Below are positions 43,604 to 52,482 of a stretch of 64,000 nucleotides of DNA, piece by piece (within the stretch, counting starts at the first letter, position 1; each line of letters begins with the position of its first letter). This DNA is from Solirubrobacterales bacterium (lineage in GTDB: Bacteria > Actinomycetota > Thermoleophilia > Solirubrobacterales > 70-9): positions 62,001-126,000 of the forward strand of contig JANWHD010000027.1 in NCBI GenBank assembly GCA_025450585.1, given 5' to 3'. The position numbers and the translations under genes are program-made. The notes under the pieces are model-generated. The model was not told the DNA's origin, ran no database searches, and worked only from the letters and a program-made list of their open reading frames with translations.

Positions 43604-44838
43604 AGGTTCGGTTTGAGCCGAGGGAGAGCCGCCTTGGCGATGTACTGCTGCCCGGCGGTGAGCGTGAACGATTTCTCCTTGACGAAGTCGCGGACCGACA
43701 CGATGCCTTCGGCAACCTTGAACAGGGTCGACGCGTCGCAGCGATCGACGACGAGCCAGGTAGTTCCCCTCACCGTCGCCGAGCCGTAACTGCCGTTCGT
43801 CTCGTAGTTCCCCTTGCCGCTGCCCCACACCTTGCGCCCACCGCTGCCCCGGCGGGCGCGACTGACGGTCGCGGTGCGCTTGCGCGTCGAGCCCCGCCGC
43901 TCGCACATCCGCCGGCCGGCGAGCTTCAGCTCGACCGCTTTGTCATCGCCGTGCTCCTGGCTGACGACGAACACGCCGCCCCAGAAGTGCGCCTCCTGCA
44001 GCTCCCCGGAAGACCCTTTCGACGCGGTCAGGTCGACGACTCCGTGGCGGGTGTTGATCAGGCAGCCGAGAGGCACCTGTTTGAAGGAGGTCAGTCTGGA
44101 GTACTCGTCTTCGCCAGGGCACTGCAGCTCGACCGTGCCCTCCACGAGCTCGAGGTTGACGCTCTCGCCGGCAACCGGCCGAGGTGGGCCGGTGTCGATC
44201 GTGACGCTCGGAACCGCCGAGATCGTCGCTTCGGGCGACATGGTGTCGACGGTGAAGCTCGCGCTGGCGGGGGTCGGATCGGCGTCGCCGACCTCGTTCA
44301 CAGCGCGCACTTCAAAGGTGTGGAGACCCTCGGCGAGAGACGGGTAGGACTGCGGCGAAGTGCATAGGATCCAGTCGCCCGGGTCAGTCGAGTCGAGGCG
44401 GCACTCGAATGTGCCCGGCTCCGAAGAGGTGAAGGCGAAGCTCGCGGAGCTCGCGTCGATCGTGCCGCTTGGGGCCTCTGCAAGCGTCGTCTCGGGGGGC
44501 TCGGTCTCGACGGTGAAGCTCGCAACGGAGGGCGTCGGATCGGGGTGCCCAGGGCGATTGAGGGCCCGGACTTCGAATCTATGGGGACCGTCGGCGAGGG
44601 ACGTGTAGGACTGCGGCGAAGTGCATGGGAGCCAGTCGCCCGGGTCGGTCGAGTCGAGGCGGCACTGGAAGCCGCCGTCCAGCGGGGAGTCGAAGGTGAA
44701 GGTGACCGACCGGGTGTCGATCGTGCCGGTTGGCCCAGAGGTGATCCGCGTGTTGGTCACCGACGCCGACCCGCCGGCAGGCAGCACGAAGAAAGCGAGC
44801 ACCACGAGCAGCGTCCCCTTGACCGTCTTCCTTCGCAT
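43594..44838 (-). CDS. Secreted protein with two Ig-like repeats and a FecR-like domain
   Basis: 414 residues from ATG 44838 (MRRKTVKGTLLVVLAFFVLP signal). Two repeats of about 90 residues share F.F.S...G.FQCRLDSTDPGDW..CTSPQSY.SL..G.H.FEVRA.N, the pattern of bacterial Ig-like exported repeats. The C-terminal 190 residues contain GESVNLELVEGTVELQCPG ... GSATVRGTTWLVVDRC ... GIVSVRDFVKEKSFTLTAGQ, a FecR-like beta domain. It is probably a cell-surface or secreted protein. Followed with overlap by the small Cys-rich secreted gene. Confidence 0.7.
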   Translation of the reverse strand: MRRKTVKGTLLVVLAFFVLPAGGSASVTNTRITSGPTGTIDTRSVTFTFDSPLDGGFQCRLDSTDPGDWLPCTSPQSYTSLADGPHRFEVRALNRPGHPDPTPSVASFTVETEPPETTLAEAPSGTIDASSASFAFTSSEPGTFECRLDSTDPGDWILCTSPQSYPSLAEGLHTFEVRAVNEVGDADPTPASASFTVDTMSPEATISAVPSVTIDTGPPRPVAGESVNLELVEGTVELQCPGEDEYSRLTSFKQVPLGCLINTRHGVVDLTASKGSSGELQEAHFWGGVFVVSQEHGDDKAVELKLAGRRMCERRGSTRKRTATVSRARRGSGGRKVWGSGKGNYETNGSYGSATVRGTTWLVVDRCDASTLFKVAEGIVSVRDFVKEKSFTLTAGQQYIAKAALPRLKPNLWP

Positions 44839-44972
44839 TGGATGAAGGACCTTATCTATTCGACCGCGAAGCAACAAAGCTTGAGCCGAACCCGAGAAAG
44901 GCAACGGACTTTCGTAACCGTCGCGTCGCTTAGGCTGCTCCGGCACATGCTCCCGACCGATCTGCCGCGCTC

Positions 44973-45365
44973 TTGACCTGGGTAGAAGCCTTCGCGGTTC
45001 TCATCGCCTCCCACCTCGTGGGCGACTTCCTGCTGCAAACGGACTGGCAGGCCCGCCACAAGCAGGGCGGCCTCGGCAACGATCCGGTCCGCCGGCGGGC
45101 GCTGCTGGCCCATGTCGCCACCTACACCGCGGCATTCCTCCCCGCCCTGGTCTGGATCGGGCTCGAACGCGACGTGGCCTGGGCCGTGGCCATCGGCGCC
45201 GTGATCGCCATCCCACACTGGATTCAAGACGACGGGCGACTGCTCGACGCCTACATGGCCAGGGTTAAGGGCCTCTCGCAGACGTCCTCAGGGCTGCGCG
45301 TCGCCGTCGACCAGTCCTTCCACGCCGTCTTCCTCTTCGGCACCGCGCTGCTGGTCGTCGCCTGA
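44973..45365 (+). CDS. DUF3307 membrane protein
   Basis: 130 residues, TTG start. VLIASHLVGDFLLQTDWQARHKQG, RRRALLAHVATYTAAFLPALVW and AVDQSFHAVFLFGTALLVVA match DUF3307, a small membrane family of unknown function with conserved His residues. Its last 78 bp overlap the 3' end of the adenylate cyclase on the other strand. Confidence 0.8.
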   Translation: MTWVEAFAVLIASHLVGDFLLQTDWQARHKQGGLGNDPVRRRALLAHVATYTAAFLPALVWIGLERDVAWAVAIGAVIAIPHWIQDDGRLLDAYMARVKGLSQTSSGLRVAVDQSFHAVFLFGTALLVVA

Positions 45366-47132
45366 TCGGCGCTCGCGCCTCGTCGGCAGCGTCCAGACGG
45401 TGACCGCGTGCGCACGGCCCCGCACCTCGTGCTCGCCGACGAGCTCCAGGTCGGGCACCTCCCGCCGCAGCGCCTGCCGGGTGGAGTCGGCGATGAAGAT
45501 CTGGTGGCCGGTTCCTTTGGTCATGCCCTCGAGGCGGGCGGCGGTGTTGGTGGTGTCGCCGATCGCCGTGTACTCGACCCGACGTTCGGAGCCGACCTGG
45601 CCGCTCATCACCATGCCGGTATTGAGGCCGATGCCCATGTCGAACCCCCGGTCCATCCCGGCCTCTTCCATCCAGGCGTTGAAGCTGGACAGGCGCGCTC
45701 CGAGCATCTCGCGCGCCGCCGCCACCGCGCGGTCGGCGTGGTCGGGCTGCTCCAGCGGAGCGCCGAACACAGCCATGATTCCGTCCCCCATGAAGGCGAC
45801 GAGGGTGCCTCCGTGGTCCATGATCGCGTCGCTCATCTCCCCCAGGTAGCGGTTGAGCACCTCGATCACCGTGTCGGGCGGCAGCGCCTCGGAGAAGCTG
45901 GTGAAGCCGCGCAGGTCGCTGAAGAGCACCGTGGTCTCGCGCCGCATCCCACCGAGCCGCAGGTCATCGTCGGTACGGGAGAGCACTTCGCTGACCACCG
46001 CCGCCGGGACGAAGCGGGCAAAGGTGTCGTGGACGCGCTGGCGCTCGAAGGCGTTGATCACGTAGTTGACGGCCAGGGCGCCGAGAGCAGAGAGGGTCAG
46101 GGCCAGCAGCGGGTAGACGGCCAGCAGCACGCTGCCGGAGTCGAAGGCCAGCTGGACGACGACGGCATAGAGAATGCCGAGGACGATCGCAACGAGGAGG
46201 GCTGGCAGGGCCTTCATCCGCAGCGTCACCGCGGCGGGGGCGGCGGCCAGCAGGAGGATCAGCAGCAGGTCGACGACGAGGCTGGAGGAGGAGAGCGGGA
46301 ACCCGTGCATGGCGGTCCAGGCCGCGTTCGCCTGGATTTCCGGCCCCGACATCAACTCGTCTTTCGTGGTCGAGGTCGCGTGCACGTCCTGCAGTGAGGG
46401 CGCCGTCGCCCCCACGATCACGGTCTTGCCTCGGAAGGCTGAATCCGGCACCTTCCCGCGCAGCACACGCGAGTAGGAGTAGTTGGCAATCGTGTTCGGC
46501 GGGCCCCGATAGTCGATCCAGGCTTCGCCGTCGCCTTCCAGATCGGATCGCTCGATCCCCTCGCCGGTCGTGGCTTCCGCGGTGACGATGCCGAAGCTGA
46601 CGAGGCCGTCGACCTCGTACGGCATTTTCCGGAACTTCCCGCCTGGCTGGGTGACCAGATTGGTGTTGGCGGCGCGGGCATCGATGCTGCGGACGACTTC
46701 TTCGCCACCGAAAATTCGGCTCTTGCCGTTTTCCGTTTCGGTCGTCGAGAGAACTACACCGCCGGCGCCGTCGACGGATTCGATCAGGGCGTTGTCCTCT
46801 CTCGGCGAGGTCGGCTCGGTGAACTGGATGTCGACCGCGATCACCTTCGCTCCCGCTTCGCGCAGGCGGTCGACCACCCGTGCGTGCAGCGAGCGCGGGA
46901 AAGGCCACTGCACCCCCAGTTCGGTGAAGGTGCGGTCGTCGACCGCGACGATCGCGATGTCGCTCGGCCGCTCCTGGGTCCCCCGCACCGAGAAGCGGGC
47001 GTCGACGGTCTGCAGCTCGAGGCTGCGCGTCAGGTGAGTGGCGTAGGCGACGATCGCGATCGCCGCGGACGCGACGACGACGAGGAGGATCGCCAGTTCG
47101 CGCCGCCGCCGCAGATTCCGCGGAGCCGTCAC
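45288..47132 (-). CDS. CHASE2-domain adenylate/guanylate cyclase
   Basis: 614 residues, GTG start. A helix at residues about 13-30 leads to a large extracytoplasmic CHASE2 sensor (DARFSVRGTQERPSDIAIVAVDD ... FRGKTVIVGATAPSLQDVHAT). Three transmembrane helices follow (about 290-375), then the class III cyclase: TVLFSDLRGFTSFSEALPPD, LVAFMGDGIMAVFGAP, GIGLNTGMVMSGQVGSERRVEYTAIGDTTNTAARLEG. The metal-binding Asp residues (FSDLRG, GDGIM) are intact. It probably makes cAMP in response to an external signal. The start overlaps the MFS-cNMP gene stop. Confidence 0.92.
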   Translation of the reverse strand: MTAPRNLRRRRELAILLVVVASAAIAIVAYATHLTRSLELQTVDARFSVRGTQERPSDIAIVAVDDRTFTELGVQWPFPRSLHARVVDRLREAGAKVIAVDIQFTEPTSPREDNALIESVDGAGGVVLSTTETENGKSRIFGGEEVVRSIDARAANTNLVTQPGGKFRKMPYEVDGLVSFGIVTAEATTGEGIERSDLEGDGEAWIDYRGPPNTIANYSYSRVLRGKVPDSAFRGKTVIVGATAPSLQDVHATSTTKDELMSGPEIQANAAWTAMHGFPLSSSSLVVDLLLILLLAAAPAAVTLRMKALPALLVAIVLGILYAVVVQLAFDSGSVLLAVYPLLALTLSALGALAVNYVINAFERQRVHDTFARFVPAAVVSEVLSRTDDDLRLGGMRRETTVLFSDLRGFTSFSEALPPDTVIEVLNRYLGEMSDAIMDHGGTLVAFMGDGIMAVFGAPLEQPDHADRAVAAAREMLGARLSSFNAWMEEAGMDRGFDMGIGLNTGMVMSGQVGSERRVEYTAIGDTTNTAARLEGMTKGTGHQIFIADSTRQALRREVPDLELVGEHEVRGRAHAVTVWTLPTRRERRSGDDQQRGAEEEDGVEGLVDGDAQP

Positions 47133-48820
47133 TCAGAGACCGCCGTGGTGGGCCTCTCCCCGGGCCAGCGCTCGCCGGCCACCGCCGTCGCCAGCTGGTG
47201 GCTGCGCCGGTGCCCGGTCACGGCGAGCAGGAACTGGTCGCGGTCCAGGGCGAGAAGGTGTGTGTCCACGGTCGTCCGCACCGTCGCCGTGCGCGGGACG
47301 TCGTGGAGCAGCGCGATCTCCCCGAACGATTCGCCCGGCCCCTCGTTGCGACGGAAGACCCCATCTTCGAAGACCTCGACCTGGCCGTCTTCGATCAGGA
47401 AGAAGCGGTCGCCGATCTCGCCCTGGACGATCACGTCCTTGCCGGCCGGCAGCTCCAGTGGCGCGAGGTCGTGGCTGAGCCGCTCCAGCGTCGCCAGCGG
47501 CAGCGGCGCGAAGATCGGGTTGCCGCGCAGCAGCCTGTAGTGCTCCTCGGCCACGGGGGCGCCGACCTCGTAGGCGCGCAGGCGAGTCCACCAGAGGATT
47601 ACGAAGACCGGCAGCAGCGCGCCGAGGGCGATCAGCGCACCGCGGACGTGCAGCAGCGCGACGAGGAGGACGGCGCCGATCGAGCCGACCGCCATCGCCG
47701 CCTGGCGGCCCGACTCGAGCGAGCCGATCACCCGGCCGAGCGTCTCGTCGGAGCCGAGACGCTGCATCAGCGTTTTCGCCGCGACCTCGACGAAGACGAA
47801 GCCGATCCCGATCGCCAGCCAGCCGACATACGCGGTGGTCGCGTGGGGAGCGATCCCAGGCAGCATCGTGGCCAGGCCTACCAGGAGGCTGCCGCCCGCT
47901 ATCGCCAGCACCAGCCTGCCGCGGTCGAAAAGCATTCCCAGCGCCACCGCGCCGAGGACCGCCCCGACCCCCCAGGTCGCGTTGAGGAAGCCAACGCTCC
48001 CCTCCTCGAGGTGGAGCAGCTCCAGCGCCATCACCACGACCATCACGTCGGCGAACCCCTCGAAGAGGAAGAGCAGCACCAGCGTCGCCGAGGAGAGTCG
48101 CAGCGCCGGATCCGCGGCAAGAGTCCGCGCGCCGAGGGTGACGTCACGAAAGGCGTTCGACACCTCGTCCTTCTCGCCGACGTAGTCAGGCCGGCGGTCG
48201 CTGCGGACTCCGCGCACGAGAAGGCAGACGAGGAGGGCGGCGCCAGCCGCAACCCCGATCACGAACGCCGGCGAGGTCGGGTGGAGCAAGAGGCCGGCAA
48301 CGAGGGCGGCGAGAAGGGCGCCGCCGTTCTCCATCACGCTGTGGGAGACGTTGCTGGCCGAGAGCTGCTGCGGCGTCTCGACGAGGGTCGGCGTCAGCGC
48401 GACGTGCGCGGGCCCGTAGCCGCAGGCGGCGACGGCGAAGAGCGCGGGGAAGGCGAAGACGACTGCGGTCGGAGCATCGAGAGCGGCGGCCGCGGCGGCG
48501 AGGAGGAGGACGACCGCGGTAGCGGCGGCGCTGCCGAGCATCACCGTGCGCCGCGGAAAGCGGTCGATCAGGAGGCCGACGAGCGGCGAGATGATCGCCG
48601 CCGGCAGGAAGCGGATCAGGGCGACGATGCCGACGCCCGCCGCCCCGTGCGCCTCGAAGCCGTAGACGCCGAGGGCGATCGTGAAGCACCAAGTCGCGAA
48701 CGAGGTGCCGGCGGCGGCAACGCCCAGCAGGCCCATGTCGCGATCGCGGAACTCGAGGACGAGCGCGCCTACGGTGGCCTTCAGGGTCGTCCAGGTACTC
48801 GCGATCACCCGCGGCAACAT
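47129..48820 (-). CDS. MFS transporter fused to a cyclic-nucleotide-binding domain
   Basis: 563 residues. Residues about 20-410 are a 12-helix major facilitator protein (LLIDRFPRRTVMLG is the loop 2-3 signature). A cNMP-binding domain follows from about 435: ELPAGKDVIVQGEIGDRFFLIEDG, then GPGESFGEIALLHDVPRTATVRTTVDT, the phosphate-binding cassette with Glu and Arg (GEIALL...RTATV) intact. It is therefore a transporter probably gated by cAMP. It is the first gene of a pair with the cyclase, overlapping it by four bases. Substrate unknown. Confidence 0.92.
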   Translation of the reverse strand: MLPRVIASTWTTLKATVGALVLEFRDRDMGLLGVAAAGTSFATWCFTIALGVYGFEAHGAAGVGIVALIRFLPAAIISPLVGLLIDRFPRRTVMLGSAAATAVVLLLAAAAAALDAPTAVVFAFPALFAVAACGYGPAHVALTPTLVETPQQLSASNVSHSVMENGGALLAALVAGLLLHPTSPAFVIGVAAGAALLVCLLVRGVRSDRRPDYVGEKDEVSNAFRDVTLGARTLAADPALRLSSATLVLLFLFEGFADVMVVVMALELLHLEEGSVGFLNATWGVGAVLGAVALGMLFDRGRLVLAIAGGSLLVGLATMLPGIAPHATTAYVGWLAIGIGFVFVEVAAKTLMQRLGSDETLGRVIGSLESGRQAAMAVGSIGAVLLVALLHVRGALIALGALLPVFVILWWTRLRAYEVGAPVAEEHYRLLRGNPIFAPLPLATLERLSHDLAPLELPAGKDVIVQGEIGDRFFLIEDGQVEVFEDGVFRRNEGPGESFGEIALLHDVPRTATVRTTVDTHLLALDRDQFLLAVTGHRRSHQLATAVAGERWPGERPTTAVSE

Positions 48821-48849
48821 AGCCGCTTTCGGCTATGAGCCTTTCGACC

Positions 48850-50589
48850 TCAGGTGTTCTGGTACAGCGGCCCGTCGCCGCCCTCTGGCGTCGTCAGGCG
48901 GCCGCCCTTGGCGGTGATCGCGCCGCACTGGACGCAGTTGGTGTAGTTGACGATCACGTCGACGTCGCCGGTCTCGGGGGCGTCGTCGGGGATCTCGTAG
49001 ACGCCGGCTGGGCACATCCACTTCCAGGTCTCGGCGATCTCACGGGGGACTCGCTTCTGGACGCGGATGTGGTTGGGGGCGTCGTCGCGGGTGGCGTTGC
49101 CGGTGATGAAGACGCTGGAGAGCTTGTCGAAGGTGAGCTTGCCGTCGGGCTGGGGGTAGCCGTCCTTGGTCTCGCCGACGAACATCGGCTGGGCGTCGTT
49201 GCGGTGCAGCTTCCAGCGGCCGCCGGGGAAGCGCCCCTTGGTGGCGATCATCAGGTTGACCAAGGGGCCGCCTTTGAGCAGGCCCTTCTGGAAGGGCTGG
49301 CGGGTGTTGCGCTGCTCGTAGAGGTCCTTGCGGATGATCGAGTCCTCAACCGCCTGCTCGTATCCGGAGAGGTCGTCGCTGCCGGCCTTCAGCGCGGCGT
49401 AGATCTGCTCCGCGGCGAGCATCCCCGCCACGATCGCGTAGTGGACGCCCTTCAGCGCCGCCAGGTTGACCATACCGGCACCGTCGCCGACGATCGCGGC
49501 ACCGGGCATCGAGAGCTTCGGCATCGCCCAGTAGCCACCCGCCGGGATCGCCTTCGCCCCCCAGCCGACGCGCTCGCCGCCCTCGAGGATGTCGCGCACC
49601 ATCGGGTGCGTCTTGAACTGCTGCAGGAAGTCGTGGGCGGAGCTGGTCGCGTCGGCGTAGTCGAGGTCGAGGACAAAGCCGATCGAGACCAGGTCCTCGC
49701 CGGTCTTCTCGTCCTTCATCGGGTAGATCCAGGAGCCGCCGATCTGGTGGTAGCGCGCCGATATCTTCAGCGGCCAGCCGGCCAGCGTGTGGATCACGCG
49801 GTCCAGCGGCTTGGCCACCCTCCAGACCTCTTTCACGCCCAGCTCCCAGACCTGCGGCTCGCGCCCCTCGTCGAGGCCGAACTCGCGAACCGCGGCGTCG
49901 GTGAGGTGACCCCAGCAGCCCTCGGCGAGAACGGTCGCCCTGGCGGCGATGTCGGTCCCGGGCTCGAAGTTGCCCAGTTCCTCGCCCTCTTTGCCGCGCC
50001 CCTTGTCGCCGGAGCGCACGCCGACGACGGCGCCGTCGGAGACGATCAACTGCGTGGCGGCCGTCTCGGTCAGCAGGTAGGCGCCCGCCTCCTCGGCCTG
50101 GCGCTGCATGTAACGGCAGAGCGCCGCGACTGAGATCACCTCGTTGCCGTGATTGCGCTGCGGTGGGGGCGGCGGAATGCGGATCTTCGTCTTGGCGCTT
50201 GGCAGGACGTAGATCGCCTCCTTCTCCACCTCGCCGAAGGCGAAGCCCTCCTGGCGCCACTGCTCGCGGCTCATCTCCGGAAAAAGCTCCTGCAGCGGGC
50301 CCGGCCGCATCACCGCCCCGGAGAGGTTGTGGCCGCCGCAGGTCTTCGCCTTCTCGACCACGGCGACCGGGACCTCGCCGAGCTTCTCCATCGTCTCCGG
50401 ATCGTCGGCCAGGAGCTGGAGCAGGCGGTTGGCGCAGGCGAGCCCCGCGGTGCCGCCGCCGATGATCGCGACGCCGATCTCGATCCGATCGTCCTCGCCG
50501 TCGAGCGAGCGCTTGACGAACTCCTCGCGCGGCTCGACCGGGGGCGGGAACTCCGCCGGCACGAACTTTCCATCGCCGTAGGCGAACAT
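48850..50589 (-). CDS. Electron-transfer flavoprotein:ubiquinone oxidoreductase
   Basis: 579 residues. FAD-binding GVAIIGGGTAGLACANRLL, HNLSGAVMRPGPLQELFP and GVHYAIVAGMLAAEQIYAAL are typical of ETF-QO, which passes electrons from ETF to the quinone pool. The C-terminal iron-sulfur region has CPAGVYEIP then NCVQCGAIT. The usual arrangement is C ... CxxCxxC, so the last cysteine of the 4Fe-4S set is replaced by Ile. PEGGDGPLYQNT closes the protein as expected. Probably membrane-associated. No etfAB lies nearby. Confidence 0.9.
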   Translation of the reverse strand: MFAYGDGKFVPAEFPPPVEPREEFVKRSLDGEDDRIEIGVAIIGGGTAGLACANRLLQLLADDPETMEKLGEVPVAVVEKAKTCGGHNLSGAVMRPGPLQELFPEMSREQWRQEGFAFGEVEKEAIYVLPSAKTKIRIPPPPPQRNHGNEVISVAALCRYMQRQAEEAGAYLLTETAATQLIVSDGAVVGVRSGDKGRGKEGEELGNFEPGTDIAARATVLAEGCWGHLTDAAVREFGLDEGREPQVWELGVKEVWRVAKPLDRVIHTLAGWPLKISARYHQIGGSWIYPMKDEKTGEDLVSIGFVLDLDYADATSSAHDFLQQFKTHPMVRDILEGGERVGWGAKAIPAGGYWAMPKLSMPGAAIVGDGAGMVNLAALKGVHYAIVAGMLAAEQIYAALKAGSDDLSGYEQAVEDSIIRKDLYEQRNTRQPFQKGLLKGGPLVNLMIATKGRFPGGRWKLHRNDAQPMFVGETKDGYPQPDGKLTFDKLSSVFITGNATRDDAPNHIRVQKRVPREIAETWKWMCPAGVYEIPDDAPETGDVDVIVNYTNCVQCGAITAKGGRLTTPEGGDGPLYQNT

Positions 50590-50627
50590 GGCCGGGACTA
50601 TATCCCGGTGGTTGACTGACGAGTCAA

Positions 50628-51920
50628 TCAGCCGAGGGTGGCGCCGACGCCGTGCTGGCGGAACTCTTCGAGCATCTCGCCCATCGCGTCGACGTCACAG
50701 GCGACGCCTTCGGCCCAAGGCTTGTCGGGATGCTCGTCGAGGGTCTTGTAGCCGTTGCCGCTGACTATCGCGACCACCGTGTCGTCGGGGCCGAGCTTGC
50801 CTTCGTTGGCGAGCCTGGCGGTACAGGCGATCGTGGTGCCTCCGGCTGGCTCGGTGAGGATGCCCTCGGTGGCGCCGAGCAGGTCGATCGCCTCGAAGAT
50901 CTCCCGGTCGGTGGCGGTCGCGGCGCTGCCGCCACGCGACGTCACCGCGTCGACCACAAGCGGGCCGTCGCCGGGCGCTCCGATCGCGATCGAGTGCGCC
51001 GCGGTGTGCGGGGTCTGCGGCTCGATCCGACCCGAGCCATCGCTGATCGCCGTTGCGATCGGACTACAGCCCTCGGCCTGAGCCACGTCGATCCTGACTC
51101 CCGAGGTCTCCGCCAGCCCCACGGTCTCGAGCTCGATCAGGCCCTTGTGCACGCGCGAGGAGAGCGTGCCCCCAGCGGCCGGGATGACGATGTGGTCGGG
51201 GGCCTCCCACTCGAGCTGCTCGACCACCTCGTAGGCAACCGTCTTCGCTCCCTCGGCGTAGAACGGCCGCAGGGTGATGTTCGCGAACTGGATGCCGCTG
51301 GCGAGGGCGAGCTCGCGGCAGGCGCGGTTGGCTTCGTCGTAGTTGCCGTCGAGCTGGCAGACGGCGGCACCGAGCGCCCGGCAGGCGCGTGCCTTGCCGC
51401 GCTCCATGTTCGACGGGTAGAAGACGTAGGCGGTGACCCCAGCCTTGGAGGCCAGCGAGGAGACGGCGGTGCCGACATTGCCGGTCGAGACGCAGCCGAT
51501 CTCGTCCTTGCCGAGCTCGAGCAGGCGCGCTACCGCCATCGAGACGACGCGGTCCTTGTAGGAGAGGCTGGGGCGCGAGGTGCTGTCGTCCTTGAGGTAG
51601 AGCTTCTTGAGACCGAGCTCGGCGCCGAGCCGGTCGGCGTGGATCAGCGGCGTGCGTCCGCTGTAGCGCCCCACCCGGGCCTGGGCCTTCGCGTCGACGA
51701 TCGGCAGCAGCTCCTCGAAGCGCCAGATGTTGATCTCGCGCTCGGCCGGCGGAATCTCGCTGAGTCGCTCCCTGGCCAGCTCGTAGTCGTAGTCGATGTC
51801 GAGTCCGTTGCCGCAGCCAAGGCACTTTGACGTCGTGTCGATAAGCGGCAGGCGGCGGCCGCAATCGCGGCAGACCAGTTCGGTCGCGCAGGAGCGGGTT
51901 CGGTCCTCAGAGCTCAGCAT
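50628..51920 (-). CDS. thrC: Threonine synthase
   Basis: 430 residues from ATG 51920. Makes threonine from O-phosphohomoserine with PLP. An N-terminal zinc-ribbon (VCRDCGRR ... CLGCGNG) is followed by the type II PLP fold: STSRPSLSYKDRVVSMAVA with the Lys, GCVSTGNVGTAVSSLA, and AAGGTLSSRVHKGL; SGNGYKTLDE is C-terminal. The frame stays open 35 codons upstream, but the leader encodes no recognisable domain there. It is preceded by about 490 nt of leader RNA with a good promoter. No thrA or thrB adjoins. Confidence 0.92.
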   Translation of the reverse strand: MLSSEDRTRSCATELVCRDCGRRLPLIDTTSKCLGCGNGLDIDYDYELARERLSEIPPAEREINIWRFEELLPIVDAKAQARVGRYSGRTPLIHADRLGAELGLKKLYLKDDSTSRPSLSYKDRVVSMAVARLLELGKDEIGCVSTGNVGTAVSSLASKAGVTAYVFYPSNMERGKARACRALGAAVCQLDGNYDEANRACRELALASGIQFANITLRPFYAEGAKTVAYEVVEQLEWEAPDHIVIPAAGGTLSSRVHKGLIELETVGLAETSGVRIDVAQAEGCSPIATAISDGSGRIEPQTPHTAAHSIAIGAPGDGPLVVDAVTSRGGSAATATDREIFEAIDLLGATEGILTEPAGGTTIACTARLANEGKLGPDDTVVAIVSGNGYKTLDEHPDKPWAEGVACDVDAMGEMLEEFRQHGVGATLG

Positions 51921-52066
51921 CGACGATCTCCTCTGAGCAGGGTACTGGGCGCTCCAAGGTGCTGCCATTACCCCGGCTCCGATCGCGCCTCCGCATAGAA
52001 CCAAGGGGTATAACAGACCCGCCATAACCGATCAACCAACTTTGTGTATTTGTCGAGTCCTGCAAA

Positions 52067-52119
52067 GAATTGGGCCCGTCCGAGCGGTGTCAGCATTCCG
52101 CGAGGACGGGCCCGAATTC
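52067..52119 (-). terminator. Attenuator-like hairpin in the thrC leader
   Basis: GAATT.GGGCCCGTCC (52067-52081) pairs with GGACGGGCCC.AATTC (52104-52119), 15 bp with one bulged G. A short T tract follows on the minus strand (CTTT), so termination would be weak or depend on another factor. It lies downstream of the 10-bp-closed RNA domain. Confidence 0.5.
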
Positions 52120-52205
52120 ATCGTGGCCATCGATCCGGCCACGGCTAAGAACCTGCGCTGCGGCCAGCTACATGGCCGCCCCCCCTCTCCGGGGACCTAG
52201 CTGCC

Positions 52206-52388
52206 AGAGGTGAGAGGGCGAAGCAGCCGTCGTGGCGGGCAGCGCCACGTGCGCGAGGTGGGGCAGTGCGCGCAGCGCCACCGCCTTCCTTGTGTTGCAC
52301 CCGAAACGGCCGTCGTCTCGACTCATGACTCGACACAACTCCTTAGCCATCGCAAGGCGAGTCGCCCCTAACCGGGATTCTCACCTCT
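52206..52388 (-). ncRNA. Structured leader domain upstream of thrC
   Basis: AGAGGTGAGA (52388-52379) and TCTCACCTCT (52215-52206) form a perfect 10-bp closing helix for a 183-nt domain containing several further stems (for example GGCG-ACT-CGCC). The start lies about 24 nt after the predicted transcription start. I could not match it to a known riboswitch class, T-box or leader-peptide type. A 60-codon open frame runs through it but lacks runs of Thr or Ile codons. Confidence 0.45.
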
Positions 52389-52418
52389 CCGCTAGCGCTT
52401 TGGTCGTCAGCGCGTTAC

Positions 52419-52447
52419 GTATAACACACGCTCCCACTACCGGTCAA
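52419..52447 (-). promoter_or_regulatory. Sigma-70-like promoter of thrC leader
   Basis: Minus strand TTGACC (52447-52442) and TTATAC (52424-52419) are separated by exactly 17 nt. The best housekeeping-type promoter seen in the window. It drives the leader and thrC. Confidence 0.65.
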
Positions 52448-52482
52448 GGCTTTTTGCGCAAAAGTGGCTGACCGTTGAACGC

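Noticed and set aside
52168..52350. 60-codon leader peptide in the thrC leader
   Set aside because: No run of Thr or Ile codons, composition is Arg/Ala/Leu-rich, and it coincides with strong RNA pairing; kept only as structured RNA.
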